Source: Sphaerospermopsis kisseleviana NIES-73 (lineage in GTDB: Bacteria > Cyanobacteriota > Cyanobacteriia > Cyanobacteriales > Nostocaceae). From it: DNA of 44,885 nt. This document shows positions 17,710-25,109 of this stretch, in pieces. The stretch is from assembly GCF_002368075.1 (NCBI RefSeq), contig NZ_AP018314.1, positions 4,881,677-4,926,561 of the forward strand, written 5' to 3'. Positions within the stretch are counted from its first letter, which is position 1. Each line of letters starts with the position of its first letter. The position numbers and the translations under genes were made by a program. The notes under the pieces were generated by a model. It searched no databases and was not told the DNA's origin. It was given only the letters and a program-made list of their open reading frames with translations.

Positions 17710-18012
17710 CTATAGCAAATCATTTTCCGCATCTAATATCCTTTTTCCATGAATTACAGATGCAATAGTTATGGTATCATTCTCAATTCGATAAATAATT
17801 CGATAGTTGTAGGCAAACTTTTCTCTAATATTATCTTCTTTTAATTCTGGTACTATACGACCAGAAAAGGGAAAGTTATTCAAATTTCGAGTAACATCAA
17901 GAATTTTCTGAACAACTGCTGCTGCATAAGCAGATGAATCACGGGATATATAGTTAGCAATTGCTTCTACATCTTCTATTGCAGTGGAAGACCAAACTAC
18001 TTGATAAGCCAT
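17710..18012 (-). CDS. ParE/RelE-family toxin
   Basis: A 100-residue type II toxin-like protein. The family signature is visible in YQVVWSSTAIEDVEAIANYI near the N-terminus, the middle FPFSGRIVPE, and the C-terminal IREKFAYNYRIIYRIENDTI followed by VIHGKRIL. Members either block DNA gyrase (ParE) or cleave mRNA at the ribosome (RelE); sequence by eye does not decide which. It starts inside the 3' end of the upstream antitoxin gene with a 16-bp overlap, the standard antitoxin-first arrangement. The two are probably cotranscribed and the complex self-represses, as is known for such modules. Confidence 0.85.
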   Translation of the reverse strand: MAYQVVWSSTAIEDVEAIANYISRDSSAYAAAVVQKILDVTRNLNNFPFSGRIVPELKEDNIREKFAYNYRIIYRIENDTITIASVIHGKRILDAENDLL

Positions 18013-18185
18013 TTATTTAACCGTTCTTCTACTGCTACTTGTGAAATAGTCCCCTCTTTATCAGCCACTTCTAAACCACGACGTACTTTTTCAATTACAT
18101 ATAAATGATATTGAATATCCTCAATTGTGCAATTGTCTGGAAGTTGCTGTAAAAGAGATTGTACTTGTTCTTTTGTGGTACTCAT
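17997..18185 (-). CDS. Antitoxin of the ParE/RelE module
   Basis: A 62-residue protein directly upstream of, and overlapping by 16 bp, the ParE/RelE-type toxin. It is mostly helical (EQVQSLLQQLPDNCTIEDIQ then YHLYVIEKVRRGLEVADKEG) and ends with ISQVAVEERLNKWL, resembling short cyanobacterial antitoxins whose C-terminus wraps the toxin. No clear ribbon-helix-helix or HTH domain is visible, so autoregulation is uncertain. Identification rests mostly on position and size. Confidence 0.78.
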   Translation of the reverse strand: MSTTKEQVQSLLQQLPDNCTIEDIQYHLYVIEKVRRGLEVADKEGTISQVAVEERLNKWLIK

Positions 18186-18213
18186 AGTTTCATTTTGAGT
18201 TAATTTGTTGATG

Positions 18214-18232
18214 GGCTGGGATTTACCCAGCC
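18214..18232. terminator. Strong hairpin between thrS and the toxin-antitoxin pair
   Basis: Arms GGCTGGG / CCCAGCC close a 5-base loop. On the plus strand AGGTTTTTT follows, while both flanking genes run on the minus strand. There it lies 17 bp after the thrS stop, but without a downstream T run. It may terminate antisense transcription or stabilise the thrS 3' end. Confidence 0.5.
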
Positions 18233-18248
18233 AGGTTTTTTAGAAGTT

Positions 18249-20096
18249 TTAGAAGTTACTAAAATTAGAAATTGCTTCCTGCATTTTATTCACAACTTCA
18301 TCTACAGATATCGCTCCCAACTCCCCAGATGCACGGGTACGAATACTCAAAGAATTACTTTCTACTTCCTTCGCACCTACTACCGCCATTACTGGTATTT
18401 TATCTTTTTCCGCATTGCGAATCAATTTACCCAAGCGATCGCCACTTAAATCAACTTCGGCTCTAATTCCTAAAGCTACCATTTTCGCAGCAACTTCTTT
18501 GGTAAAATCAACTTGCAATTCACCTACAGGTAAAAGTCGAATCTGCACAGGTGCTAACCATAAAGGAAAATCACCCGCATATTCTTCAATTAAAATCCCT
18601 ATCAACCGTTCCAAAGATCCAAAGGGTGCGCGGTGAATCATAACAGGACGTTTACGCGAACCATCTTCAGCAACGTATTCTAAATCAAAGCGTTCAGGTA
18701 AATTATAATCTACCTGCACCGTCCCTAATTGCCATTCTCTATCTAAGGCATCACTGAAGATAAAATCGAGTTTTGGACCATAAAAAGCCGCTTCCCCAAT
18801 ACCTTCAAAATAGTCCATTCCCAATTCTTGCACAGCACGACGAATCGCACCTTCCGCTTTATCCCAAACTTCATCCCCACCAATATATTTATCACTGGCT
18901 GGATCACGGAAACTCAATCTCGCTTTAAAATTCTTCAGTTGCAGACTTCTAAACACCGTCAAAATCAAATCTACAACATTCAAAAATTCCTCATCCAGTT
19001 GTTCAGGAGTAACAAATAAATGGGAATCATCCACAGTAAAACCACGTACCCGCGTTAAACCACCCAGTTCTCCCGATTGTTCATAGCGGTAAACTGTACC
19101 AAATTCCGCCAAACGCATCGGTAATTCCCGATAGGATCTTAATTCACTCTTGTATATTTGGATATGAAAGGGGCAGTTCATTGGCTTGAGGACAAAACCC
19201 TGTTCAATGGCTTTAGCTTCCTCATTTTCAGCCATCATCGGAAACATATCTTCCTTGTATTTTTGCCAGTGTCCCGATGTTTTAAATAAATCAACTCTGG
19301 CAATGTGAGGAGTAACAACAGGTAAATAACCCCGTTTTAACTGTTCTTTTTTCAGGAAGTCTTCTAAAATGCTTCTTAACAGCGTACCTTTAGGAGTCCA
19401 AAGGGGTAAACCAGGACCGACAGGATCGGCGAAAATAAACAAACCGAGTTCTTTACCCAGTTTACGATGGTCACGCCTTAACGCCTCTTCTTTGCGGCGT
19501 TTATATTCTGCTAGTTGTTCGGGAGTTTCCCAAGCAGTAGCGTAAATGCGTTGTAACTGGGCTTTAGTTTCATCTCCGCGCCAATAAGCACCGGCTACGC
19601 TTTCTAATTCTATCGCTTTGGGGTTAATGTCCTTGGTATTTTCGACGTGGGGACCCGCGCACAAATCCCACCATTGATCACCTAAATGATAAATGGTAAT
19701 GGGTTCTTCTTTAATATCTGCGAGAATTTCCAATTTATACGGTTCTTGAATTGCTTCAATTCGTTTTTTTGCTTCTTCGCGGTTGACTTCTTCCCGAATA
19801 ACTGGGAGTTTGCGGTTAATAATCTTCACCATCTCTTTTTGGATGGCTTTTAAATCCTTATCGCTAAAGGGTTCGGGGTTATCGAAGTCATAATAAAAAC
19901 CGTTTTCAATCCACGGACCAATGGTAACTTGCGCCTTGGGAAACAGCTTTTGTACGGCCATGGCCATGACGTGAGAAGCGGTATGGCGAATTTTTTTTAA
20001 TGTTTCTGATTCGCTGGTGCGGGGTAAATAGATTTTCTCTGCTGGTTTTTCTAGGTTTTGAGTTTCTTGAGTTGGCGACATCGGCTGTTGAACCAT
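18249..20096 (-). CDS. thrS: Threonyl-tRNA synthetase
   Basis: A class II aminoacyl-tRNA synthetase that charges tRNA-Thr in the cytoplasm; 615 residues. The N-terminal TGS domain of the E. coli enzyme is missing: only ~35 residues precede the editing domain, which carries HTASH and DLCAGPHV. The catalytic core has zinc ligands in MNCPFH, DDSHLF and the MIHRAPFGS segment, motif 2 around LTRVRGFTVDD, and motif 3 HRAPFGSLERLIGILIEEY. A C-terminal anticodon-binding domain follows (LWLAPVQIRLLPVGE). Lack of TGS is known for cyanobacterial ThrRS. A second, Zur-regulated ThrRS exists in Anabaena 7120; I see no Zur-like palindrome here, so this is likely the housekeeping copy. No T-box leader is visible. 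Confidence 0.96.
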   Translation of the reverse strand: MVQQPMSPTQETQNLEKPAEKIYLPRTSESETLKKIRHTASHVMAMAVQKLFPKAQVTIGPWIENGFYYDFDNPEPFSDKDLKAIQKEMVKIINRKLPVIREEVNREEAKKRIEAIQEPYKLEILADIKEEPITIYHLGDQWWDLCAGPHVENTKDINPKAIELESVAGAYWRGDETKAQLQRIYATAWETPEQLAEYKRRKEEALRRDHRKLGKELGLFIFADPVGPGLPLWTPKGTLLRSILEDFLKKEQLKRGYLPVVTPHIARVDLFKTSGHWQKYKEDMFPMMAENEEAKAIEQGFVLKPMNCPFHIQIYKSELRSYRELPMRLAEFGTVYRYEQSGELGGLTRVRGFTVDDSHLFVTPEQLDEEFLNVVDLILTVFRSLQLKNFKARLSFRDPASDKYIGGDEVWDKAEGAIRRAVQELGMDYFEGIGEAAFYGPKLDFIFSDALDREWQLGTVQVDYNLPERFDLEYVAEDGSRKRPVMIHRAPFGSLERLIGILIEEYAGDFPLWLAPVQIRLLPVGELQVDFTKEVAAKMVALGIRAEVDLSGDRLGKLIRNAEKDKIPVMAVVGAKEVESNSLSIRTRASGELGAISVDEVVNKMQEAISNFSNF

Positions 20097-20480
20097 TGGC
20101 GATTACAAATAGAATTGTTGAAAATATATTCTTAAAATCATAGTCCACTTGCTGACGACGCAGTGGGCTTTATTCTCTGGACTCCCCTAATTTATCACCC
20201 CCACTGAGCTAGTTGGGAAAAGCATTTCCGATTAACCGCAGTTCTGTTAACAGTTGGGGAGCAATGCGATTTTGTGGGATGACCCCACCTCACAGGGGTA
20301 GGTTTTTAATATAATCTGTGAAGGCAAGACCAGGAAGACAAGGAAGGCTTGTCCTGAGCGTAGTCGAAGGGATGGACAAGGAAGATTTTATACGGACAAT
20401 GATTTTTTGACGGACTATTTTTGTGACTAAGAATACAGACTTTGTACTGTTTTCCTCCCTTGTCACCTTGTCCACCTTGT
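20097..20480. other. Intergenic region with dispersed repeat fragments
   Basis: No gene is recognised. The region holds short repeats of the type ACCTTGTC, complementary copies of ACAAGG, and the motif CTGAGCGTAGTCGAAG (20355-20370), a short sequence I remember as dispersed in cyanobacterial genomes. It presumably includes the thrS promoter near its left end. Confidence 0.4.
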
Positions 20481-20621
20481 CTACCAAGTCTTGCCCTGAC
20501 GACAATGTAAAATACCTACCCTTGTTGTCAAACTGCGGGCAAATTCCAGGACTTGATATTGCAAGTCTTGAGACATTATTTTTAATTGTTCAATAATTTG
20601 GTCAGAAATAGATACATTCAT
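20481..20621 (-). pseudogene. Truncated DUF2281/VapB-like antitoxin remnant
   Basis: A 46-codon ORF starting MNVSISDQIIEQLKIMSQDL and continuing QYQVLEFARSLTTR. This resembles the N-terminus of DUF2281-type antitoxins (helix IIQKL..LP..LQ.EVL.F), which are normally ~70-80 residues. It then reads into repeat DNA (GILHCRQGKTW) and stops. Its start overlaps the end of the broken mazF fragment. No toxin gene follows. Confidence 0.5.
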
Positions 20622-20718
20622 AATATTTTTTCCTTGAATCTTGAAATATTGTTAGTCTGACTTTTGCAGTGTAACCCAGATCAACAAGCCAAACTTCTCC
20701 ACGTTTAGGGGTACTCAT
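20602..20718 (-). pseudogene. MazF/PemK toxin remnant
   Basis: The ATG at 20718 overlaps the end of the upstream antitoxin-like gene by 14 bp and encodes MSTPKRGEVWLVDLGYTAKV. This is the usual N-terminus of MazF/PemK endoribonuclease toxins (PKRGEVW.VDLG...K.RP). After residue 21 similarity ends and the frame stops at codon 39, so ~90 residues including most of the fold are missing. The 3' part was deleted and replaced by the DUF2281-like fragment. Confidence 0.68.
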
Positions 20719-20917
20719 AGTCTGTTTCCTGTTGATCTAATTCTAAAAAAATTTCTTCAGCATTCCACACTAAATCGTCATCGGATAAAGGTGGAAAGTC
20801 TAAATTTGTAACTCGTTTCAAAATCTCCACAGCTATTTCTAATCTTTCGGATTCTGGTAAACTACCAAATGTGCTTAATAATTCTTTCACTAAAGTAGTC
20901 ATGGATCTTTTCTCCAT
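20705..20917 (-). CDS. Orphan antitoxin-like small protein
   Basis: A 70-residue acidic protein (65 if started at ATG 20902). The N-terminal helix VKELLSTFGSLPESERLEIA is followed by EILKRV and a C-terminal acidic part with LSDDDLVWNAEEIFLELDQQ. This layout is common for cyanobacterial antitoxins encoded immediately upstream of MazF- or PIN-type toxins. Its stop codon overlaps the start of a truncated mazF, so the antitoxin has outlived its toxin. It may still bind related toxins or its own promoter; that is inference. Confidence 0.6.
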   Translation of the reverse strand: MEKRSMTTLVKELLSTFGSLPESERLEIAVEILKRVTNLDFPPLSDDDLVWNAEEIFLELDQQETDYEYP

Positions 20918-20990
20918 ACACTTTTATAGCATAACATGATTATAATATTTTTGTGATACAATTGTGAATATATTTACTCAATCATATACA

Positions 20991-21215
20991 ATGGGCAAAG
21001 CTGTTAAAGTCCAAATTGTCAAAATCGGAGATTTGCAAGGTGTTTTTATTCCTCAAACACTTTTATAACAAAGCGTAATTAACTCAGAAGTAGAAATAGA
21101 AGTTCAAGGAAATCATTTCATTATTCGCCCAGTTAAACAAGTAAGAAAAGGTTGGGAAAAAGCATTTATAGAAATAGCGGAAAATGGCGATGATGTTTTA
21201 TTAGATGATGTCTAG
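20991..21215 (+). pseudogene. MazE/AbrB-type antitoxin gene with an in-frame stop
   Basis: From ATG 20991, 74 codons read MGKAVKVQIVKIGDLQGVFI then PQTLL, a stop (TAA at 21066-21068, codon 26), then QSVINSEVEIEVQGNHFIIR, PVKQVRKGWEKAF and a Asp-rich tail to TAG at 21215. Without the stop this is a standard AbrB-fold MazE antitoxin, where codon 26 is typically Glu (GAA). A G-to-T change explains TAA. No mazF follows on this strand. Confidence 0.75.
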
Positions 21216-21257
21216 AAACTGGGGTAAGTAAAATAATTCTTTATATATTTATTTATA

Positions 21258-21316
21258 GTCAAAGTTTGACCAAATTATTTAAAAAATAAAAGTCAGTCAA
21301 GGGTAAACCTCTTGAC
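21258..21316. promoter_or_regulatory. Two GTCAA palindromes upstream of the XRE gene
   Basis: GTCAAA-G-TTTGAC (21258-21270) is a perfect palindrome with a single-base centre. GTCAAG and CTTGAC (21296-21316) form a second inverted repeat with the same half-site. Both lie 100-160 bp before the XRE-type gene. They could be controller-protein operators, or the second could be a weak terminator because it is followed by a T/A-rich stretch. Confidence 0.4.
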
Positions 21317-21349
21317 TATTTTACTATATATACTTTTCTAGGCAAAACT

Positions 21350-21386
21350 CGTAGTTATACTTCGTGTTACAGCAATTTAAACTACG
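21350..21386. promoter_or_regulatory. Inverted repeat CGTAGTT / AACTACG before the XRE gene
   Basis: A perfect 7-bp inverted repeat with 23 bases between arms, ending 32 bp before the TTG start of the XRE-type regulator. The position suits an operator, but this is inferred only from symmetry and location. Confidence 0.35.
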
Positions 21387-21418
21387 GTATTATTTTTGTC
21401 TGTTTACAAATAGTAGAT

Positions 21419-21643
21419 TTGACAAAAACTAATCTCAAAGTAAAATTTGGCCGTAAATTAAGGCAAATACGTAGATTGAAAAATTTAACTCAAGAACAAT
21501 TAGCTGAAGCAATAGGAGTTTCTGTTGAGTTTATTAGTAATATCGAACGTGGTATTAATGCACCTTCTTTCGATACCTTGGAAAAACTCTCTGAATTTCT
21601 CCATGTTTCTTATGTTGATTTGTTTAACTTTCAAGATGAGTAA
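21419..21643 (+). CDS. XRE-family regulator, probable controller protein of the R-M locus
   Basis: A 74-residue single-domain helix-turn-helix protein of the Cro/C1-XRE type. Core motif: FGRKLRQIRRLKNLTQEQLA, then EAIGVSVEFISNIERGINAP, then a hydrophobic C-terminal helix LEKLSEFLHVSYVDLF. Size and composition match restriction-modification controller (C) proteins. The start is TTG at 21419; there is no in-frame ATG upstream before a stop, and internal starts would cut the first helix. The gene is 5 bp upstream of the HNH nuclease gene on the same strand, the classical C-R order. Palindromic sites upstream (21258-21386) could be its operators. Confidence 0.78.
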   Translation: MTKTNLKVKFGRKLRQIRRLKNLTQEQLAEAIGVSVEFISNIERGINAPSFDTLEKLSEFLHVSYVDLFNFQDE

Positions 21644-21648
21644 CAATT

Positions 21649-22455
21649 ATGGCAAAAAAGAAAGATGAGAATTTAAGTAATAAAAAAGTTCAGATATTTA
21701 AAAAATTAGAAGATAGAGATGAGAATGATTTAATAGACAAAACCATAGCAGAAATTAAAAATTCATCTGTCAAAGACAATGTTTTTCCTGTAGAGGCAAT
21801 TTCTGAAAATATCAAAAAATTAGCTGTACAAGAATATAATATTTCTGTAGAGGCAGTAACACAACTTATCAAGTTAACTTCTAGTTTATTTAAAACACTA
21901 TTATTATCAGCAGGATATGAAGAGAAAAAAATTCGTGCTATTATCACAAAATTTCGTGATGCAGGGAGACGTTCTGCACCTTGGAAACCTACATCTAGTC
22001 GTGTGCCAGGTAGGCCGCAAGATGGAAAAGATGGAAATAGAATAAATCGTTGGGAACTTCCATTAGAACATAAATTTTATGCTTCACAAGTGGATGCAAC
22101 ACTGGTTGAAGTAAAGTATTTTCTACAAGCTTTATCAATGAATGGATCACCTAGTTTACAAGATAATTCTATTCAAGATAGCTTTATTTGGCTGTTGGAA
22201 CATTCCGTAAAACCGGGAATATATCTTGATCCTATACAATTAATTCCCATTGAATTTTCTCAGCTTATTGATACACCAAGAACAATTCAATCCGGTCATT
22301 TAATTCCTTTGGATCGTGGTGGTAAACATACCCCGCAAAATACATTTTTAATGTTAGAAAGAAGTAATCAAATCCAAGGTAATCAAACGTTAGATGAACT
22401 GCTAGAACTCATGACCAGAGTAGTTAAAGGTTATCACGAAAAAGGCAGGATATAA
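21649..22455 (+). CDS. HNH-type (putative restriction) endonuclease
   Basis: A 268-residue protein. The C-terminal part carries an HNH/bba-metal motif: SGHLIPLDRGGKHTPQNTFL then ERSNQIQGNQT, with likely catalytic His217, Asn231 and Asn240. The Cys pairs that bind structural zinc in many HNH proteins are absent. The N-terminal ~100 residues are Lys/Glu-rich and helical. The middle contains an Arg/Gly/Pro-rich stretch (RRSAPWKPTSSRVPGRPQDG) and conserved-looking LEHKFYASQVDATLVEVKYF. It is flanked by a controller-like XRE gene (5 bp upstream) and a convergent N6-adenine methylase gene (19 bp downstream), which points to a role as the restriction subunit. The cut site is unknown, and an alternative role in another defence type cannot be excluded. 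Confidence 0.72.
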   Translation: MAKKKDENLSNKKVQIFKKLEDRDENDLIDKTIAEIKNSSVKDNVFPVEAISENIKKLAVQEYNISVEAVTQLIKLTSSLFKTLLLSAGYEEKKIRAIITKFRDAGRRSAPWKPTSSRVPGRPQDGKDGNRINRWELPLEHKFYASQVDATLVEVKYFLQALSMNGSPSLQDNSIQDSFIWLLEHSVKPGIYLDPIQLIPIEFSQLIDTPRTIQSGHLIPLDRGGKHTPQNTFLMLERSNQIQGNQTLDELLELMTRVVKGYHEKGRI

Positions 22456-22474
22456 ACTATAAGTAACTACACAT

Positions 22475-24961
22475 CTAAATTATTAGATTTTCAATTGTTT
22501 GAGTAGTTTCTTGAATTAAAATTGACGCTTGATATCTGAGTAGATCAGCTTTATACATTTTTCCACCAATTTTATCAGCATAACTTTTATCTTGAGGATG
22601 GAGAACTGGTATTGATGCAATATAACTAGAATTAATTTCATCAATCACAGATCCAAAAATCCCACTTTTGAGTAAATTTTGTCCAATTTCACTTTTCAAA
22701 TAACCGTATAAATAACCAGGATGCAACTTTTCAGGATCAGGAATTATTCTAATAATATGTTCTGATGCTGCAAAACCTTCCCAGTTTTGAGGCACACTTG
22801 ATACTATTCCTGTAGTACCACTTCTGGTAATTAAAATCCATCCTGCTTTTAAAGCTAATTGTTGATAGTGAATACTGTCTTTTAAAATTCTTTTTTCTGT
22901 GACAGGAATTAGTTGTGTAATATTAGAACCTCCCAAAAAAGGAACTGAGTTTTCTAAATCTTCTGTGTATTCACGTTTAAATCTACCAGGGTAAAAAATA
23001 TCTTTAACTAAATCTCCTAATGGAGTAATTGTTAAAGATAAATCCTGCTTAACAATTGTAATTAACTTATCGCGTAAATCTATTGATGAAGGACGATAAT
23101 AAGCAGCATTCAAGCGAATATCGGAATTATTTTTGATGAATTGAGAAGAGATAGTAAAAGCTAATTCCGATACTTGACTGGGATTATTTCCAGCTAAAAA
23201 AGCATCATAAGCTGTGGAAATTTCAGGTAAATCAACATCTATTTCTGCCGATTCATTATTTTTAAAAATCGGTCTTCCCCGTCTGTCATGTCCGATTTTT
23301 TGGGGACAGGCCATAAATATTGGATAATCTAGTTCATCTCTCCATTGAGGATTAGGATTCAATCTTTTTTCAACTACTAAAAGTGATCCTTTTGTTCCTG
23401 TATAGGGTTGAAATGTATCTTCCGGTAAATCAACAATTGCAATTATTTTACAATTTGTCATTAACCATTCACGAACAAAACCTTCTTTGGGTCCGCTGAG
23501 GATTTGATATGGTACAACTAATACCATTCTACCTATTCCGGGAATTAAAAAATCTAAATTGCGTTCAATAAATAAAATATCCGGTGATCTGGGTACAATT
23601 TTTTCGGTTGATTTTTGCCATTTATGACCCGCTTTTTTCCAAGCATAAGCTAAAGAGAATCTTTTTAATGTTTCTGTATCTTTAACTACAATCTTTGTAC
23701 CAAAGGGGGGATTTCCTACCATAAAATATCTAGATTTTGGTTGAATACGCTCAGATATTTCCTTTTTCCAAGTTCCATAAGGAGCTAAACTATCTTGTCT
23801 TTCAACCAACATTTTAGGTAGGCTAAAAAATTCCGGTGAAGTGTTAGATATCTGCACCAAGTCTTGATCTACTTCTAACCCAATAAGTAGTTCACTAACT
23901 AAATTATTTTGTTCTTCTTCGGTAATTATACTTTCTGCTTGAGCTTTATTAATAATAATGTTTTTTGCACTATGTAAAAAACCAGAAGTTCCACAACTGA
24001 TATCTGCTAATGTTTGATGTTTTTCTCCTGTAAATCCTACTAAATGTAAAGCTAAATCTACTACATAACGATGGGTAAAAAACTGACCTCCTTCTCTTTT
24101 AACTGTATAAACTCTAAATGCTTCTAATGCATCACCTAAAACATCTGTAGGAGTTTTTTTCAAAGATAATCTTTCTAGTTGAAAAACAGCATGATAAAGG
24201 GATTGATCATCCAAGTCTAAATTTCCTAATTTTTGCTTTTCATTTCTTTCTAAATCATATTGAGTAAGTAATTTACGCAGACGATTTGCGACTGAGACAA
24301 CAGCATCAGATGGTATAATTTTATCACCATTTAACCCCTGTGGTAGTTCATTTTCTGCAATATAAAAATTACTTCTGTTATGAGGTTGTTCTTCATCAAA
24401 TTTTTTCAATAAAATTATTTTTTGAATTTCTGTACCCAAACGGGAAGGAATGCGAATATTACTATTACCATAAAAATGATCATGCAAGTCTGATAAAATT
24501 TGCTTTAAATCATAAGCAGGAGTTAAATTAGATTTGAAATGTTGACTGAAAATACTATTTTCTTGATTAATTTCAGCCCAATTAGGTAAAAATGGAGGAA
24601 GTTCTTGATATTTTTCTTGAGAATTAAGATAGAAAAGCTTTAAGATTTTACCATTAAACCAAATTATTTTTTTTGCTCCTGAGTCTTGAAATGAGTTTAC
24701 CCATTCATAGCTAAAGGTAAAGCCATTTTTAGCTATGCTGACCACTAATAATGGTTCTATATGCAGGACAGCATCAGGAGAAAAAACAATAATATCTGCT
24801 GCGTAATTTTGACCATTTTTACCTAAAAAGCTAGAGTTTAAAAGTAAGCCATTTGGAGGATAGCCAGATGCTTGTATCCTTCTTAATATTTCCTGTCTTG
24901 TTGATTCTAGAGAATTTGCTTGTAACGGGATCTTTTGGGACTTGAGATTACTTGATTTCAT
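22475..24961 (-). CDS. N6-adenine DNA methyltransferase fused to a specificity domain
   Basis: An 828-residue protein with three parts. Residues 1-~160 form an N-terminal domain with alternating strands (AADIIVFSPDAVLHIEPLLV), similar in feel to the type I R-subunit N-terminus or a degenerate PD-(D/E)XK fold, but no catalytic triad is clear. Residues ~230-600 are an HsdM-like methylase: SAM motif I DISCGTSGFLHSA (~320) and catalytic NPPFG (417-421). Residues ~615-828 are an HsdS-like target-recognition half with FLGGSNITQL, LITRSGTTGIVSSVP and a terminal helix. One protein thus carries M and S functions. It faces the HNH gene tail to tail with a 19-bp gap. Most likely it is the modification enzyme protecting against that nuclease. 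No hsdR gene is present. Confidence 0.8.
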   Translation of the reverse strand: MKSSNLKSQKIPLQANSLESTRQEILRRIQASGYPPNGLLLNSSFLGKNGQNYAADIIVFSPDAVLHIEPLLVVSIAKNGFTFSYEWVNSFQDSGAKKIIWFNGKILKLFYLNSQEKYQELPPFLPNWAEINQENSIFSQHFKSNLTPAYDLKQILSDLHDHFYGNSNIRIPSRLGTEIQKIILLKKFDEEQPHNRSNFYIAENELPQGLNGDKIIPSDAVVSVANRLRKLLTQYDLERNEKQKLGNLDLDDQSLYHAVFQLERLSLKKTPTDVLGDALEAFRVYTVKREGGQFFTHRYVVDLALHLVGFTGEKHQTLADISCGTSGFLHSAKNIIINKAQAESIITEEEQNNLVSELLIGLEVDQDLVQISNTSPEFFSLPKMLVERQDSLAPYGTWKKEISERIQPKSRYFMVGNPPFGTKIVVKDTETLKRFSLAYAWKKAGHKWQKSTEKIVPRSPDILFIERNLDFLIPGIGRMVLVVPYQILSGPKEGFVREWLMTNCKIIAIVDLPEDTFQPYTGTKGSLLVVEKRLNPNPQWRDELDYPIFMACPQKIGHDRRGRPIFKNNESAEIDVDLPEISTAYDAFLAGNNPSQVSELAFTISSQFIKNNSDIRLNAAYYRPSSIDLRDKLITIVKQDLSLTITPLGDLVKDIFYPGRFKREYTEDLENSVPFLGGSNITQLIPVTEKRILKDSIHYQQLALKAGWILITRSGTTGIVSSVPQNWEGFAASEHIIRIIPDPEKLHPGYLYGYLKSEIGQNLLKSGIFGSVIDEINSSYIASIPVLHPQDKSYADKIGGKMYKADLLRYQASILIQETTQTIENLII

Positions 24962-25069
24962 GAGATTAGCGCAAATGTTTGCTGAATAAATAACCTTCTC
25001 TTTTCTTCCTCTTCCTCTTCTTCCTTCACGCTCTTCGCGTCTTCGTGGTTAATTCCTCCTAAAACAAAA

Positions 25070-25094
25070 GACGCAGAAAACAACTCTCTGCGTC
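25070..25094 (-). terminator. Rho-independent terminator of secA
   Basis: On the minus strand, arms GACGCAGA and TCTGCGTC (8 bp, perfect) with a 9-base loop are followed by TTTTGTTTTA. It starts 16 bp after the secA stop codon. Confidence 0.78.
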
Positions 25095-25109
25095 TCTGCG
25101 TGAAAAAAC

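Noticed and set aside
18186-20200. T-box or other riboswitch before thrS
   Set aside because: No conserved T-box sequence, specifier loop or antiterminator is visible upstream of 20096. Cyanobacteria do not normally use T-boxes.
20290-20505. 71-codon minus-strand ORF (DKVDKVTREE)
   Set aside because: Made from tandem CCACCTTGTC-type repeats. No start signal and no conserved look.
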